From Oscillibacter sp. (GTDB lineage Bacteria > Bacillota > Clostridia > Oscillospirales > Oscillospiraceae), in the NCBI GenBank assembly GCA_014799925.1, contig JAAVHC010000045.1, forward strand, positions 1 through 60,532: 60,532 nucleotides of DNA, in the 5' to 3' direction. The notes under the pieces are model-generated. The model had not been told where the DNA came from, searched no databases, and saw only the letters and a program-made list of their open reading frames with translations. Positions 14,048 to 22,796 of this stretch are shown piece by piece. The position numbers were made by a program, and so were the translations under genes. How positions within the stretch are numbered: the first letter of the stretch is position 1; every line of letters begins with the position of its first letter.

Positions 14048-16684
14048 ATGGCTGTTATGGGTACCTTTAGTTCCTTTACCACCGCGCGTCTGGCGATTTA
14101 CGCTTCCCAGGCGTCGCTGAACGTAACAGGCAACAATATTTCCAACATCAATACGCCGGGCTACAGCCGCCAGCGGATGGACCTGGTGAGCCTCCACTCC
14201 AACGGCGCGGGCAAGTATAAAAACATCTACAGCCTCAATGTCGGTTATGGCGTGATGACCAACGGCGTCACACAGCTGCGGGACCCCTATCTGGACATCC
14301 GCTACCGCAACGAGAGCGCCAAGCTGGGCGCCAACTCCGAAAAGCTGGACGGACTGACCCAGATGAGCCGTATTCTGGACGAGGTGGGCAAGGGTACCGG
14401 CGAGAAGGAGGGCTTCGGCGTGATCGAGGCCCAGTTCGGCTCCGTTTATAAGGCCCTGCAGAATCTGGAGGTCAACGTGGGCTCCCCGGAGTATGACGAC
14501 CTGGTCCGGACAGAGGCGGACATCCTGGCCACGTACTTCAACAAGGCAGCCCAGGACCTTCAGGACATCCAGGATATCAAGAGCAAACAGATTTACGAGT
14601 ATGTGGCCGACATCAACAAGCTGCTGACCAACATCCGGGATCTGAACGAGCAGATCCGCACCCAGGGGATCTATGGAGACAACGCTCTGGAGCTGCGGGA
14701 CGCCCGGAATACGAGTCTGGATAAGCTCAGCGAGTACATGCACATCAACGTGGAGTACTCCATGGAGCGCATCGACCAGTTCTCCGAGGTGGAGAAGCTG
14801 ACCGTCACCCTGGCGGGCAGCAAGGGCCCGGACGGCAACCCCATCAAGCTGGTGGACGGCATCTTCGGCGGCCAGATCAGCATCCCGGAGGAGATGCCGG
14901 TGATGAATCCGGACTACAACCCCGTTGCCATCAACAGGGCGAAGGAGCAGACCCGGAAGGAGGCCGAAGAGGCGAACCCGCTGTCCAACTGGAAGCCCGG
15001 GATCGACAAGCAGATGGCGGAGGAGCGCAAGGCGATAGAGGCGGCCAACGCCGAGGATCAGGAGCCCTGGGCGACGCAGATCAAGGAGGCCGTGGACAAG
15101 GCGCTGGGCGAGCTTTCAGAGGACGCCACGGACGAGGAGAAGGAAGCCGCGGGGGACGAAGCGAAAGCGGCTGTGAATAAGACGCGGCTGGAGACGATCG
15201 AAGCGGCCGTGGCGAAGAAGGAGAAGGAGCTGTGGCGGGCGGCGAAAGCCCAGCAGCAGGGGATCGTCAACGACGCGGTCCAGAAAAAGGAAGACGAGCT
15301 GGTGGCGTCCAGCGGCAAGTATTTGAAGACGAAGGCTGATCCCGACGCGAATCCCCCCGTGGCCGCGGAGTATACCAACGACCCGGAAGAGGCGCTCACC
15401 TACGTCAACGACAAATACCTCATGCAGATAGAGCCCCTGACGGACCGGCGGGACCGCCTTATGGTAGATCCTAACACTGTCAGCAAGGAGAGCGAGATAG
15501 TGGAGCTGGACGACGTCACTCTCTACGGCAAGCTCCAGTCCATCCGGGAGATGCTGACGGAGGAGGGCGAGTATGCCAGCCAGGAAGACATCGACATGGA
15601 CCCCAACGCCGCCCTGAAGCGGGGCATCCCCTATTACCAGAAGGCGCTGGACAATCTGGCCAGGAAGCTGGCGGAGGTTTTCAATGAGGAGAACCAGCTG
15701 CCGGCGAAGGACGTGTACCTGTCGGCAGGCCAGGTATACATAGATGCGGACGGGAAGCTGACCGACGAGCCGACAGACACCATCGTGACCCCCTTCCTGA
15801 AAAACACGGGGAACGGCGCGACTGCGGGAGGCGTCACCGATGATGATGGCAATCCGGTGACTACGGCGCGGCTGGAAGCCAACCGGAAGGTGATAGATGA
15901 CGCCTCCGCCTTGCCGGCGGATAAGGCCGCAGCGGAGGCCGACATGGAAGTTTGCATGAAGGCCCTCCGGCAGAGCTGCGTCACCGACGAGAAGGGCGAG
16001 CTGGTAACCCAGGAGCGTCTGGATGAAAAAATGAATGTGACGAAAGACCCCAACGCCACGGCGGAGCAGAAGGCCGAAGCGGAGGCCGACATAGCCGTCT
16101 GCATGGAGGCCCTCCGGCGCAGCGGCGTCAAGGACCCGCTGTACGAGTTCTATGACGGCGGCGTGCTTTTCAGCAACAACGGCAACGGCAACGACCCCAG
16201 CGGCATCACCGCCGCCAACATCACCGTGTCCGCCGCCTGGGCCAACGGCTCGGTGCGGGTGCTCAACGACAAGCGCCCCGACAGCTACGCCGAGGACGGC
16301 AAGACCGTCATCAAGCACTCCAGCCGCAACGACAACATCCAGCATATCATTTCCATGTTCGACAAGCAGCTGGATTATTACGCCAGAGACGTGGAGCCGG
16401 ACGCCGCCGCCACGCTGCCCGTTCTGCGCGGCTCCTTCCGGGAGGTGTTCACCTCCATTTCCGGCACGCTGGCCGACGACACCCAGGCCACCACGGGAAA
16501 GGTGGACAGCTACACCATCACGACGCTGAATCTGGACAATGACCGGCTGAGCGTCTCCGGCGTGGACCTGAACGAAGAGGCCACCAGCATGATGCAGTTC
16601 AGCAAATCCTATTCCGCGGCCTGCCGGCTGCTGACTACCATTGACGAGATGCTGGATAAGCTGATCAACGGCACCGCTCTTTGA
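14048..16684 (+). CDS. flgK: Hook-associated protein 1, FlgK (greatly enlarged)
   Basis: 878 residues against about 500 in typical FlgK. The N-terminal D0/D1 part (about 1-270, with YASQASLNVTGNNISNINTPGYSRQRMD) and the C-terminal part (about 780-878, ending SKSYSAACRLLTTIDEMLDKLI) are canonical. Between them lies a long insertion: a charged helical stretch (about 290-470) rich in Ala, Glu and Lys, and a 49-residue tandem duplication (596-644 and 645-693). The insertion should project from the filament-hook junction. Cysteines occur in both repeats, unusual for an exported axial protein. FlgN lies directly upstream and flgL 27 bases downstream. Confidence 0.95.
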   Translation: MAVMGTFSSFTTARLAIYASQASLNVTGNNISNINTPGYSRQRMDLVSLHSNGAGKYKNIYSLNVGYGVMTNGVTQLRDPYLDIRYRNESAKLGANSEKLDGLTQMSRILDEVGKGTGEKEGFGVIEAQFGSVYKALQNLEVNVGSPEYDDLVRTEADILATYFNKAAQDLQDIQDIKSKQIYEYVADINKLLTNIRDLNEQIRTQGIYGDNALELRDARNTSLDKLSEYMHINVEYSMERIDQFSEVEKLTVTLAGSKGPDGNPIKLVDGIFGGQISIPEEMPVMNPDYNPVAINRAKEQTRKEAEEANPLSNWKPGIDKQMAEERKAIEAANAEDQEPWATQIKEAVDKALGELSEDATDEEKEAAGDEAKAAVNKTRLETIEAAVAKKEKELWRAAKAQQQGIVNDAVQKKEDELVASSGKYLKTKADPDANPPVAAEYTNDPEEALTYVNDKYLMQIEPLTDRRDRLMVDPNTVSKESEIVELDDVTLYGKLQSIREMLTEEGEYASQEDIDMDPNAALKRGIPYYQKALDNLARKLAEVFNEENQLPAKDVYLSAGQVYIDADGKLTDEPTDTIVTPFLKNTGNGATAGGVTDDDGNPVTTARLEANRKVIDDASALPADKAAAEADMEVCMKALRQSCVTDEKGELVTQERLDEKMNVTKDPNATAEQKAEAEADIAVCMEALRRSGVKDPLYEFYDGGVLFSNNGNGNDPSGITAANITVSAAWANGSVRVLNDKRPDSYAEDGKTVIKHSSRNDNIQHIISMFDKQLDYYARDVEPDAAATLPVLRGSFREVFTSISGTLADDTQATTGKVDSYTITTLNLDNDRLSVSGVDLNEEATSMMQFSKSYSAACRLLTTIDEMLDKLINGTAL
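15833..16126 (+). repeat. 147-bp tandem duplication inside flgK
   Basis: Two in-frame units of 147 bases (15833-15979, 15980-16126). Both translate to 49 residues starting VTD and containing KA-AEAD--VCM-ALR-S near the end; the ends of the units are best conserved at DNA level (GCGGAGGCCGACAT, GGCCCTCCGGC). Confidence 0.85.
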
Positions 16685-16711
16685 GTAAGCGGCTAAAGGA
16701 GGATATTTGAT

Positions 16712-17896
16712 ATGGCTATGCGCGTAACCACCGGTATGGCGATGAACCTCTACCGGTACAATCTTCAGAATTCCACCGTCGCCCTGGCGAATTCCCGGGA
16801 CAAGGTGATCTCCCAGCGCCGGTTTGACAGCTTTGCGGAGAGCCCCACCACCGCTATCCAGGCCTGGCGCATCCGTCGGGCCATGACCAACAACGAGAGC
16901 TATCAGAGGAACACCAGCGACACCATCAGCCGCTTCAGCATCGCCTGGCAGAGCATGGACAAGGTCGTCAACGCGCTGGTGGACAAGGACGGCAGCTTCT
17001 CCGACATCCGCGCCATGAACGCCGCCACCGCCAGCGGCAAGGTGGAGCTGGGCCGCGTGATGAACAACACCGCCGAATCCGTCATCCAGGTCATGAACAG
17101 CGCCAAGTACGGCGACCATTTCGTCTTCGCCGGCGACGACGAGATGAACGCGCCCTTCACCTGGAGCCAGGACGGAAAGACGCTGCTGTACCGGGGCATC
17201 GACGTCAACACGGCGCCGGTGGACCCGCCTGAGCGGGACGGGAACACCCCCGACTGGGTGCCCGCCTCCGGCGATCACTCCCTGCCCACCAATATGCCGA
17301 AAACCGGCGCCGACGCCAACGAGCAGGCGTGGATCGACTACTACAACACGGACTGGGCGAGGCTGGACGCGCTGGCCAACGAGCACGAGTTTGTGGATCT
17401 GGGCATGGGCCTGCTGGAGGACGAGGACGGCAGGCTCGTCACCGGCACCGCCTTTGACCGCTCCCTCCCCGGCGTGAAGATGCTGGGCTACGGCCTGGAC
17501 GAGGACGGCGATCCCAAGAACGTGGTCATGGTGCTCAAGCGTCTGGGCGAAATTTTTGAGAGCTGCGACCCGGAGACCGGCTCCCTGGAAGGGGACAACG
17601 GCAGGGGCGAGTCCCTCATCAGCGAGGCTACCCGTCTGATGGATAAGCTGAAGGATAGCAAGGAGTACTGTACCAGACAGTATACCACCATTGACACCAA
17701 TAGCCACTTCCTGACGGAAAACAAGGAGCGCATGGAGGCGAACGAGGACTACCTTCAGGAGGAGCGGGCCAATCTGGAGGACCTGGACCCGGCGGACGCC
17801 ATTACCCAGTTCAGCTGGGACTATTACTGTTACAGCGCGGCGCTGAAGGTCGGCACCCAGCTGCTCAGTCAGTCCCTTATTGACTATATGAACTGA
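16712..17896 (+). CDS. flgL: Hook-associated protein 3, FlgL
   Basis: 394 residues, somewhat longer than the usual 300. FlgL is the adaptor between FlgK and the flagellin filament. The N-terminus MAMRVTTGMAMNLYRYNLQNS and SQRRFDSFAESPTTAIQAWRIRRA follow the flagellin-like D0/D1 pattern. The C-terminus returns to a helix ending SAALKVGTQLLSQSLIDYMN. A central insertion (about 150-260) contains a Trp/Asp-rich hairpin. A Cys (YYCYSAAL) in the C-terminal helix is unusual. RBS AAGGAGG precedes the ATG. Confidence 0.93.
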   Translation: MAMRVTTGMAMNLYRYNLQNSTVALANSRDKVISQRRFDSFAESPTTAIQAWRIRRAMTNNESYQRNTSDTISRFSIAWQSMDKVVNALVDKDGSFSDIRAMNAATASGKVELGRVMNNTAESVIQVMNSAKYGDHFVFAGDDEMNAPFTWSQDGKTLLYRGIDVNTAPVDPPERDGNTPDWVPASGDHSLPTNMPKTGADANEQAWIDYYNTDWARLDALANEHEFVDLGMGLLEDEDGRLVTGTAFDRSLPGVKMLGYGLDEDGDPKNVVMVLKRLGEIFESCDPETGSLEGDNGRGESLISEATRLMDKLKDSKEYCTRQYTTIDTNSHFLTENKERMEANEDYLQEERANLEDLDPADAITQFSWDYYCYSAALKVGTQLLSQSLIDYMN

Positions 17897-17974
17897 TCGT
17901 ATTATAATTGAATTGTGTGTTACGGCATGGATGCCGACAAGAAATAATGAGCAGAAGGGAGTGCGCGTCGCACA

Positions 17975-18583
17975 ATGAAACCGTTGATTGAGATTACTAC
18001 CGTGCCGATCCAGATTGAGATGAGAACCACCCACGCCAGGCTGGAATACGTCCGGGGTACGGCGGAAGTGGAGATTTCCAAGGATAAGGGAGGCGGCCTG
18101 CAGATCAAGAGCCGTCCCATCCGCGTCAACATCGACACCTTCGAGGCCAGCAACTCCATTACGCCCACGCTGGCCCGCAGCCTGGAGCAGAGCGCACAGA
18201 AGGGGCAGCAGGCCGCCTACAAGGCCACCGCCACCTTCGCCCAGCAGGGGAACCTGATGATGCAGACCAAGCTGGGCGAGGAGGTCATCACCAAGTTTTC
18301 CAAGGATTCCCTGACGGAGGGGGTCAAGGATATAGGCCTCCAGTTCCTGCCCTCCACGGGCCCGGAGATCAACTGGGACGCGGGCGAAATGAACATCCGG
18401 TACGAGATGGATAAGCTGAACTTCGACTGGAAGATCAACGGAGGCAGCTTTGAGTTCACCCCCGGCGATATTGAGATCACCGTCACTCAGCGGCCGGAGG
18501 TGCATATCAAGTATGTGGGCGGCCCCGTCTATGTGCCGCCTTCCTCCGACCCCAACTATGAACCGGTGGATGTGAAAGCGTAA
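17975..18583 (+). CDS. DUF6470 (YviE-like) protein of the flagellar locus
   Basis: 202 residues. The beginning MKPLIEITTVPIQIEMRTTHARLE and the middle RPIRVNIDTFEASNSITP match DUF6470 proteins, called YviE in B. subtilis, where the gene also lies between flgL and fliW. No signal peptide or membrane helix. Function is not known; the constant position suggests an assembly or regulatory role in the flagellum. GTG-like leader bases precede; the ATG at 17975 has GAAGGGAG upstream. Confidence 0.88.
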   Translation: MKPLIEITTVPIQIEMRTTHARLEYVRGTAEVEISKDKGGGLQIKSRPIRVNIDTFEASNSITPTLARSLEQSAQKGQQAAYKATATFAQQGNLMMQTKLGEEVITKFSKDSLTEGVKDIGLQFLPSTGPEINWDAGEMNIRYEMDKLNFDWKINGGSFEFTPGDIEITVTQRPEVHIKYVGGPVYVPPSSDPNYEPVDVKA

Positions 18584-18598
18584 GCGGGAGGATAACGC

Positions 18599-19054
18599 GT
18601 GCTGCTGCAAACCAAGTATTTCGGCGAGGTGGAGTGCCCTGAGGAGCATCTGCTGCGCTTTGACCGGGGACTGTTCGGCTTTGAGGAGGAGAAGGAGTTT
18701 TTCCTTCTGCCCTTCCAGGGCGGCGAGGGGAGCCTGCTGTGCTTCCAGAGCGCCCGGACGCCGCAGCTGGCCTTTGTGGCCATGAATCCATTTTCCCTCA
18801 AGCCTGATTATGCCCCCGTCCTGACGGTGGAAGAACTGCACGCGCTGCAGGTGGAGCGCAGCGAGGACCTGTGCTTCTACGCGCTGTGCGTGGTACGAAG
18901 CCCGGTGGCGGACAGCACGGTGAATCTGCGCTGCCCGGTGGCGGTCAACGACCGGACCGGTCTGGCCATGCAGGTGATTCTGGAAACGGAGAAGTATCAT
19001 ATGCGCCATCGCCTCTCCGAGTTTAGCCAGGGGGAGGGGGAAGCCCCATGCTGA
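18599..19054 (+). CDS. fliW: Flagellar assembly factor FliW
   Basis: 151 residues. FliW binds flagellin and antagonises CsrA, so that flagellin translation is adjusted to secretion. Conserved stretches are seen: TKYFGEVEC at the start, [17 protein letters not shown] (about 18-34) and [19 protein letters not shown] (about 116-134). GTG start with GGGAGGATAAC upstream. Its last seven bases overlap the csrA start, coupling the antagonist to its target. Confidence 0.95.
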   Translation: MLLQTKYFGEVECPEEHLLRFDRGLFGFEEEKEFFLLPFQGGEGSLLCFQSARTPQLAFVAMNPFSLKPDYAPVLTVEELHALQVERSEDLCFYALCVVRSPVADSTVNLRCPVAVNDRTGLAMQVILETEKYHMRHRLSEFSQGEGEAPC

Positions 19055-19284
19055 TCCTCCAGCGGAAGGCGGGGGAGTCCCTGCTGATTGGAGAGGACGT
19101 GGAGATTTCCATCCTCTCTGTAGAGGGCGGGCGGGTGCGTCTGGCTATCCAGGCGCCCAAGGATGTATCCATCCTGCGCAGCGAGCTGAAAACCGCGGCG
19201 GAGGTCAACCGGGAGGCTGCCGACGAGGAGGCGTCTCCCCTGACGCTGCTGGATGTCCTGCGGGATACGGAAAGTCAAACGTGA
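19048..19284 (+). CDS. csrA: Carbon storage regulator CsrA
   Basis: 78 residues, usual length. RNA-binding homodimer that blocks ribosome access at GGA motifs. The N-terminus [20 protein letters not shown] contains the conserved first strand, and [18 protein letters not shown] the RNA-binding strand with its Arg. In Firmicutes its best-known target is the flagellin leader; no flagellin gene is in this window, but the next operon's leader (19550-19701) is rich in GGA triplets. Last gene before a terminator. Confidence 0.96.
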   Translation: MLILQRKAGESLLIGEDVEISILSVEGGRVRLAIQAPKDVSILRSELKTAAEVNREAADEEASPLTLLDVLRDTESQT

Positions 19285-19317
19285 CGGAATGGCTTTAATA
19301 ATCTGATATTGGCATAG

Positions 19318-19364
19318 AACGTCCACGGGCTTCATAGGATGGAGCCGTGGACGTTTTCTTTTTT
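19318..19364 (+). terminator. Terminator after csrA
   Basis: AACGTCCACGG (19318-19328) pairs with CCGTGGACGTT (19345-19355) across a 16-base loop; a T-rich run TTTTCTTTTTT follows. It separates the flgM-csrA operon from the flgB operon. Confidence 0.88.
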
Positions 19365-19520
19365 GGCCAGAGAATGGAAAGTGAAGAAAAAAATAGAAAG
19401 AACGTGCATTTGGCTTTGTGCGCTTTTTACAGCATCTGACAAATTTAATGGAAATCTGTCAAAAAAAAGCCGCAAGGAATGACCGGATATAGTTATATTC
19501 GACAATTTTCTATTTTTCTC

Positions 19521-19549
19521 TTGCGCCTGAGGTTAAAATGTATTATACT
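19521..19549 (+). promoter_or_regulatory. Candidate promoter of the flgB operon
   Basis: TTGCGC (19521-19526), 17 bases, TATACT (19544-19549). It is preceded by an AT-rich, otherwise featureless stretch from 19365. If used, the first message base would lie near 19556, some 145 bases ahead of flgB. Confidence 0.6.
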
Positions 19550-19701
19550 AAATACAACTTTTACTGGGTGGGGGAGGAAGCGGTCGTGAGGCTGTGCCCA
19601 TTCGCCTGGGAGTGGAGTGCTCAATTCCGGAAATCGGGATTGTTTTCGTGCGCTTTGCGGCAGTAAAAATGTGTTTTTTCGCGCAGATGGAGGACAGCGA
19701 T
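19550..19701 (+). promoter_or_regulatory. Long untranslated leader of flgB, rich in GGA motifs
   Basis: About 145 bases without a convincing gene. GGA triplets occur at 19573, 19576, 19609, 19614, 19629, 19637, 19689 and 19692; the last two are part of the ribosome site of flgB. CsrA binds GGA in loops, often with one site on the ribosome site. A 36-codon in-frame extension of flgB from 19594 is possible but its ends lack family similarity. No riboswitch recognised. Confidence 0.4.
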
Positions 19702-20085
19702 ATGTCAGATTTCTTTACATCCAACTCCATGATCATGCTGGAACGGGCCGCCGGCTTCCAGTGGACCAAGCAGCGGGCGATTCTGGACAATATCGCCAAC
19801 GCGGAGACGCCGAACTACAAGGTGAAATATGTCACCTTTGAGGAAGCCCTTCGATCCAGCATCCAGCAGGCGGCCCAGGGCGGCGGTTCCATGCGCTCGG
19901 CGCTGCAAAGCGCCACGCCGGTGGTCCGCACCGCGTGGGACGAGTCCGCCAGGATGGATGAGAACGGCGTAAACGTAGCCGAGCAGTCCCTTGAGCTGGT
20001 TCGCAACGCCTATCAAGTGCAGCACGTTTACCGGGCGATCAGCAGCGATATGTCCCGGCTTCTGATGGCCATCCGCGGGCAGTAA
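19702..20085 (+). CDS. flgB: Flagellar basal-body rod protein FlgB
   Basis: 127 residues, standard for FlgB. The conserved motif LDNIANAETPNYK (about residues 31-43) marks the proximal rod family; the C-terminal helix ends with RNAYQVQHVYRAISSDMSRLLMAI. The true start is 19702, behind GGAGGACAGCGAT, rather than the longer upstream frame from 19594. First gene of the long flgB-to-HDOD run. Confidence 0.95.
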   Translation: MSDFFTSNSMIMLERAAGFQWTKQRAILDNIANAETPNYKVKYVTFEEALRSSIQQAAQGGGSMRSALQSATPVVRTAWDESARMDENGVNVAEQSLELVRNAYQVQHVYRAISSDMSRLLMAIRGQ

Positions 20086-20145
20086 GCAGGAAAAGAGCGT
20101 CCCGGGCCTCGCTTCGGGACGGTGGGATAGCAGGAGGAGACAGAC

Positions 20146-20607
20146 ATGTCATTTCTTAGTACGATAAATGTCATTGGTTCCGGCATCACCGCCCAGCATC
20201 TCCGTCTGGACGTGATCAGCGAGAATGTCACCAATATCAACACAACCCGCACCGGGGAGGGCGGACCTTACCGGCGGAAGGTTGTGGTGTTTCAGGCGCA
20301 GGACGGGCGCAACAGCTTCCGCGCCGCGCTGGCGCGGGCAAAGAGCGGTCTGGTCAGCAACGCGGGCTATGAGAACACCGGCGGTGTGCGCGTGGTGGAA
20401 ATCGCGGAGGATCCCTCCGACTTCAAGCTGAAGTACGACCCCACGGATCCCGACGCCAACGAGGAGGGCTACGTGGAGCTGCCCAACGTGGACCTGGTCA
20501 AGGAGATTGCCGACGCCATGGCTGCCAGCCAGGCTTACTCCGCCGACGTGACCGCTTTCAACGTACTCAAGGGCGTGGTCAGCGCGGGCCTGGAGATCGG
20601 CAGATAG
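20146..20607 (+). CDS. flgC: Flagellar basal-body rod protein FlgC
   Basis: 153 residues. The N-terminal rod motif ISENVTNINTTRTGEGGPYRRK (split here at 20 residues: ISENVTNINTTRTGEGGPY then RRK) has an Arg-Thr version of the usual NIANANTTRT pattern. The C-terminal LVKEIADAMAASQAYSADVTAFN fits the family. RBS AGGAGGAGACAGAC. Between flgB and flgC an intercistronic hairpin CGTCCCG/CGGGACG occurs at 20098-20121. Confidence 0.95.
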   Translation: MSFLSTINVIGSGITAQHLRLDVISENVTNINTTRTGEGGPYRRKVVVFQAQDGRNSFRAALARAKSGLVSNAGYENTGGVRVVEIAEDPSDFKLKYDPTDPDANEEGYVELPNVDLVKEIADAMAASQAYSADVTAFNVLKGVVSAGLEIGR

Positions 20608-20621
20608 AGAAAAAGAATACG

Positions 20622-20666
20622 GGTCAGGTTAATCAATCATACGTTCGCAAAATTGATTGCCTGGCC
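20622..20666 (+). other. Intercistronic hairpin between flgC and fliE
   Basis: GGTCAGG (20622-20628) pairs with CCTGGCC (20660-20666) and AATCAAT (20631-20637) with ATTGATT (20652-20658), with a small internal loop. A second small hairpin GCCGGC-ACCC-GCCGGC follows at 20715-20730. There is no T-run, so these look like mRNA-stability or processing elements, not terminators. Confidence 0.6.
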
Positions 20667-20783
20667 CAGTTGTGCTCGTTTGGGCGGTAGAAAAATTTGC
20701 CTGCGGCGCGTCCTGCCGGCACCCGCCGGCGGGGATATTCTACGGAAAATCAACATCAGGTACATACCGGAAGGAGCTTGCAT

Positions 20784-21092
20784 ATGGATAACAATTTACA
20801 GCGGATCGCCCCTCTGTGGGACACGTTCCCCGTTCGGGATACGTCGGCCATACAGGAGATGAAGGCGGAGGGCTCCGTCTTCAAATCCGTGCTTCAGTCC
20901 GTCATTGACAACGTCCGCGAGAGCGAGGACGACGTGGCCAAGAAGGAGTATCTGCTGTCCACCGGCCAGCTGGACAACCCTGCGGAGCTGAGCATGGCGC
21001 TCTACAAGGCGGAGACCTCCATGGCGCTGTTTGTGCAGCTGCGGGAAAAGGCGCTGAACGCTTATAACGAACTCAGCCGCATTACGCTGTAA
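20784..21092 (+). CDS. fliE: Flagellar hook-basal body complex protein FliE
   Basis: 102 residues. FliE joins the MS ring to the rod. The stretch FKSVLQSVIDNVRESEDDVAK and the C-terminal ELSMALYKAETSMALFVQLREK, NAYNELSRITL are family patterns. ATG 20784 has GGAAGGAGCTTGC upstream; a longer frame from 20697 overlaps the hairpin region and is not supported. Confidence 0.95.
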   Translation: MDNNLQRIAPLWDTFPVRDTSAIQEMKAEGSVFKSVLQSVIDNVRESEDDVAKKEYLLSTGQLDNPAELSMALYKAETSMALFVQLREKALNAYNELSRITL

Positions 21093-21137
21093 GGAGCGGG
21101 TGCGTCCATTCCATAGAAAGGGCCGGGGAAATTGCCT

Positions 21138-22796
21138 GTGGATACCTCAAAGCTGAAAGGTCTTTGGGAAAAAGTCAAAGACTTCTTCAAAAATATGAGC
21201 AAGAAAACGCGCATCATACTGGCCGCCGCCCTGGCTGTGCTCCTGATCGTCATTATCGTGACGGTGGTTCTGACCGGGAATAAGCCCTATACGGCGCTGT
21301 ATCAGGACATGACCCCGTCGGAGATTCAGGAGGTCACAACCTATCTGCAAAACAACGGGATTACGGACTATCAGGTGGTGAACGGCACCGTCATGGTGCC
21401 CAACTCCCAGCACGCCGCCCTGATCGCCCAGCTGGCCCAGCAGGGCTATCCCAGGGACGGCAGCCTGTACGGCTCCTACTGGGAGCACGTGGGCTCCATG
21501 TCCACCAGCTCCGAGCGGGCCACCGCCTTCCAGATCGCTACCCAGGAGAAGCTGGAGACCAACATCCGCACTATGACAGGCGTGCTGGACGCCAGCGTGA
21601 TTATTACGCCGGGCGAGAGCCGGACTTACGTGCTGGAGGACGTCTCTACGGAGGCCAAAGCCTCCGTCAGCTTGACGCTGCGCAGCGGCTATATGCTGAC
21701 TGACCAGCAGGCCAGGGGCATCCGCGTCATGGTATCCCACGCATGGTCCGGGATGACTATCGACAGCGTGGCCATTACAGACGACATCGGCAACACCTAC
21801 ACCGACAGCAGCGTCAGCGCGGGCACTCTCGTTGAACTCAAACGACAGCTGGAGGAGTCCCAGTCCAACTACCTCCGCACCCAGATCAAGCATCTGCTGG
21901 ACCCGATATACGGCGCGGAGAACGTGAACGTGGCCGTAAACCTTACGGTGGACGTCAGCGAGAAGTACCGGGAGACCACCACTTATAACCAGCCGGAGGG
22001 CTCCTATGAAAACGGCGGCCTGATCGGCCACGAGATGGGCACCTTCGTCCTGACCCGCGACGGGTATCAGCTGGTGGGCGGCGTGCCCGGCACCACCTCC
22101 GACGCCGACATCCCTACATATGTGGTGGACGAGGCCCAGGGGCTGGAGGACGGGGACAGCGCGTACAGCTCCTATGAGCGGGATAACAAGATTGACGAGA
22201 CCAAAGAGCAGGTCAAGGTGGCGCCCACCGTCACCGACGTCTCCATAGCCCTGACCATCAACGAGAGGGCCAACCCCGAGGCCAGCATCAACGTGGAGGA
22301 GCTGCGCCACCATGTGGCCGTGGCCGCCAACATCCGCGGCGAGAACCTGGAGGACTGGGTCAGCGTGCTGATCGCGCCCTTCCCGGTGGAGCCGGTTCCC
22401 GAAACGCCCGCCGCCAGCGGCCTGATCCCCCAGGAGCTCCTGCTCCCCCTGATGATCGGCGCGGCCGCGCTGCTGTTGCTGCTCGTTCTGCTGCTCGTGA
22501 TTCTCAGTACCCGCCGGAAGAAGAAGCGCCAGCAGGAGGAAGAGGACCAGCGGATTATCGAGGAGCAGCTTAACGAGCTGGGCGCCGCGGGTGTTCTCGG
22601 CGATCTTGGCATCGCGGCTGCCGGCCTCAATGGCGAGATGGTCCCGCCCACCACGGGCGCGGACATCATGGAAATCAACACCGAGAAGAGCATGGAGCTT
22701 CGCAAGACTGTTCGCCAGTTCGTGCAGAACAATCCGGAAGTCGCCGCGCTTATGCTTAAGAGCTGGCTGAAAGGAGGGGATGACGACAATGGCTGA
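21138..22796 (+). CDS. fliF: Flagellar M-ring protein FliF
   Basis: 552 residues. FliF builds the membrane MS ring. One N-terminal membrane helix (about residues 24-43, IILAAALAVLLIVIIVTVVL), a ring-building periplasmic domain with NKPYTALYQDMTPSEIQEV, and a second helix at about 440-460 (LLPLMIGAAALLLLLVLLL) are visible, with the cytoplasmic tail that binds FliG (about 510-552, ETVRQFVQNNPEVAALMLK: here MELRKTVRQFVQNN). GTG 21138 is better spaced from GGGGAAA than the upstream TTG 21132. It overlaps fliG by eight bases. Confidence 0.95.
   Translation: MDTSKLKGLWEKVKDFFKNMSKKTRIILAAALAVLLIVIIVTVVLTGNKPYTALYQDMTPSEIQEVTTYLQNNGITDYQVVNGTVMVPNSQHAALIAQLAQQGYPRDGSLYGSYWEHVGSMSTSSERATAFQIATQEKLETNIRTMTGVLDASVIITPGESRTYVLEDVSTEAKASVSLTLRSGYMLTDQQARGIRVMVSHAWSGMTIDSVAITDDIGNTYTDSSVSAGTLVELKRQLEESQSNYLRTQIKHLLDPIYGAENVNVAVNLTVDVSEKYRETTTYNQPEGSYENGGLIGHEMGTFVLTRDGYQLVGGVPGTTSDADIPTYVVDEAQGLEDGDSAYSSYERDNKIDETKEQVKVAPTVTDVSIALTINERANPEASINVEELRHHVAVAANIRGENLEDWVSVLIAPFPVEPVPETPAASGLIPQELLLPLMIGAAALLLLLVLLLVILSTRRKKKRQQEEEDQRIIEEQLNELGAAGVLGDLGIAAAGLNGEMVPPTTGADIMEINTEKSMELRKTVRQFVQNNPEVAALMLKSWLKGGDDDNG

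Noticed and set aside
15116-19009. 1297-codon minus-strand open frame across flgK, flgL, DUF6470 and fliW
   Set aside because: It is antisense to four clearly recognised genes, is His/Val-rich in the manner of GC-rich shadow frames, and has no ribosome site.
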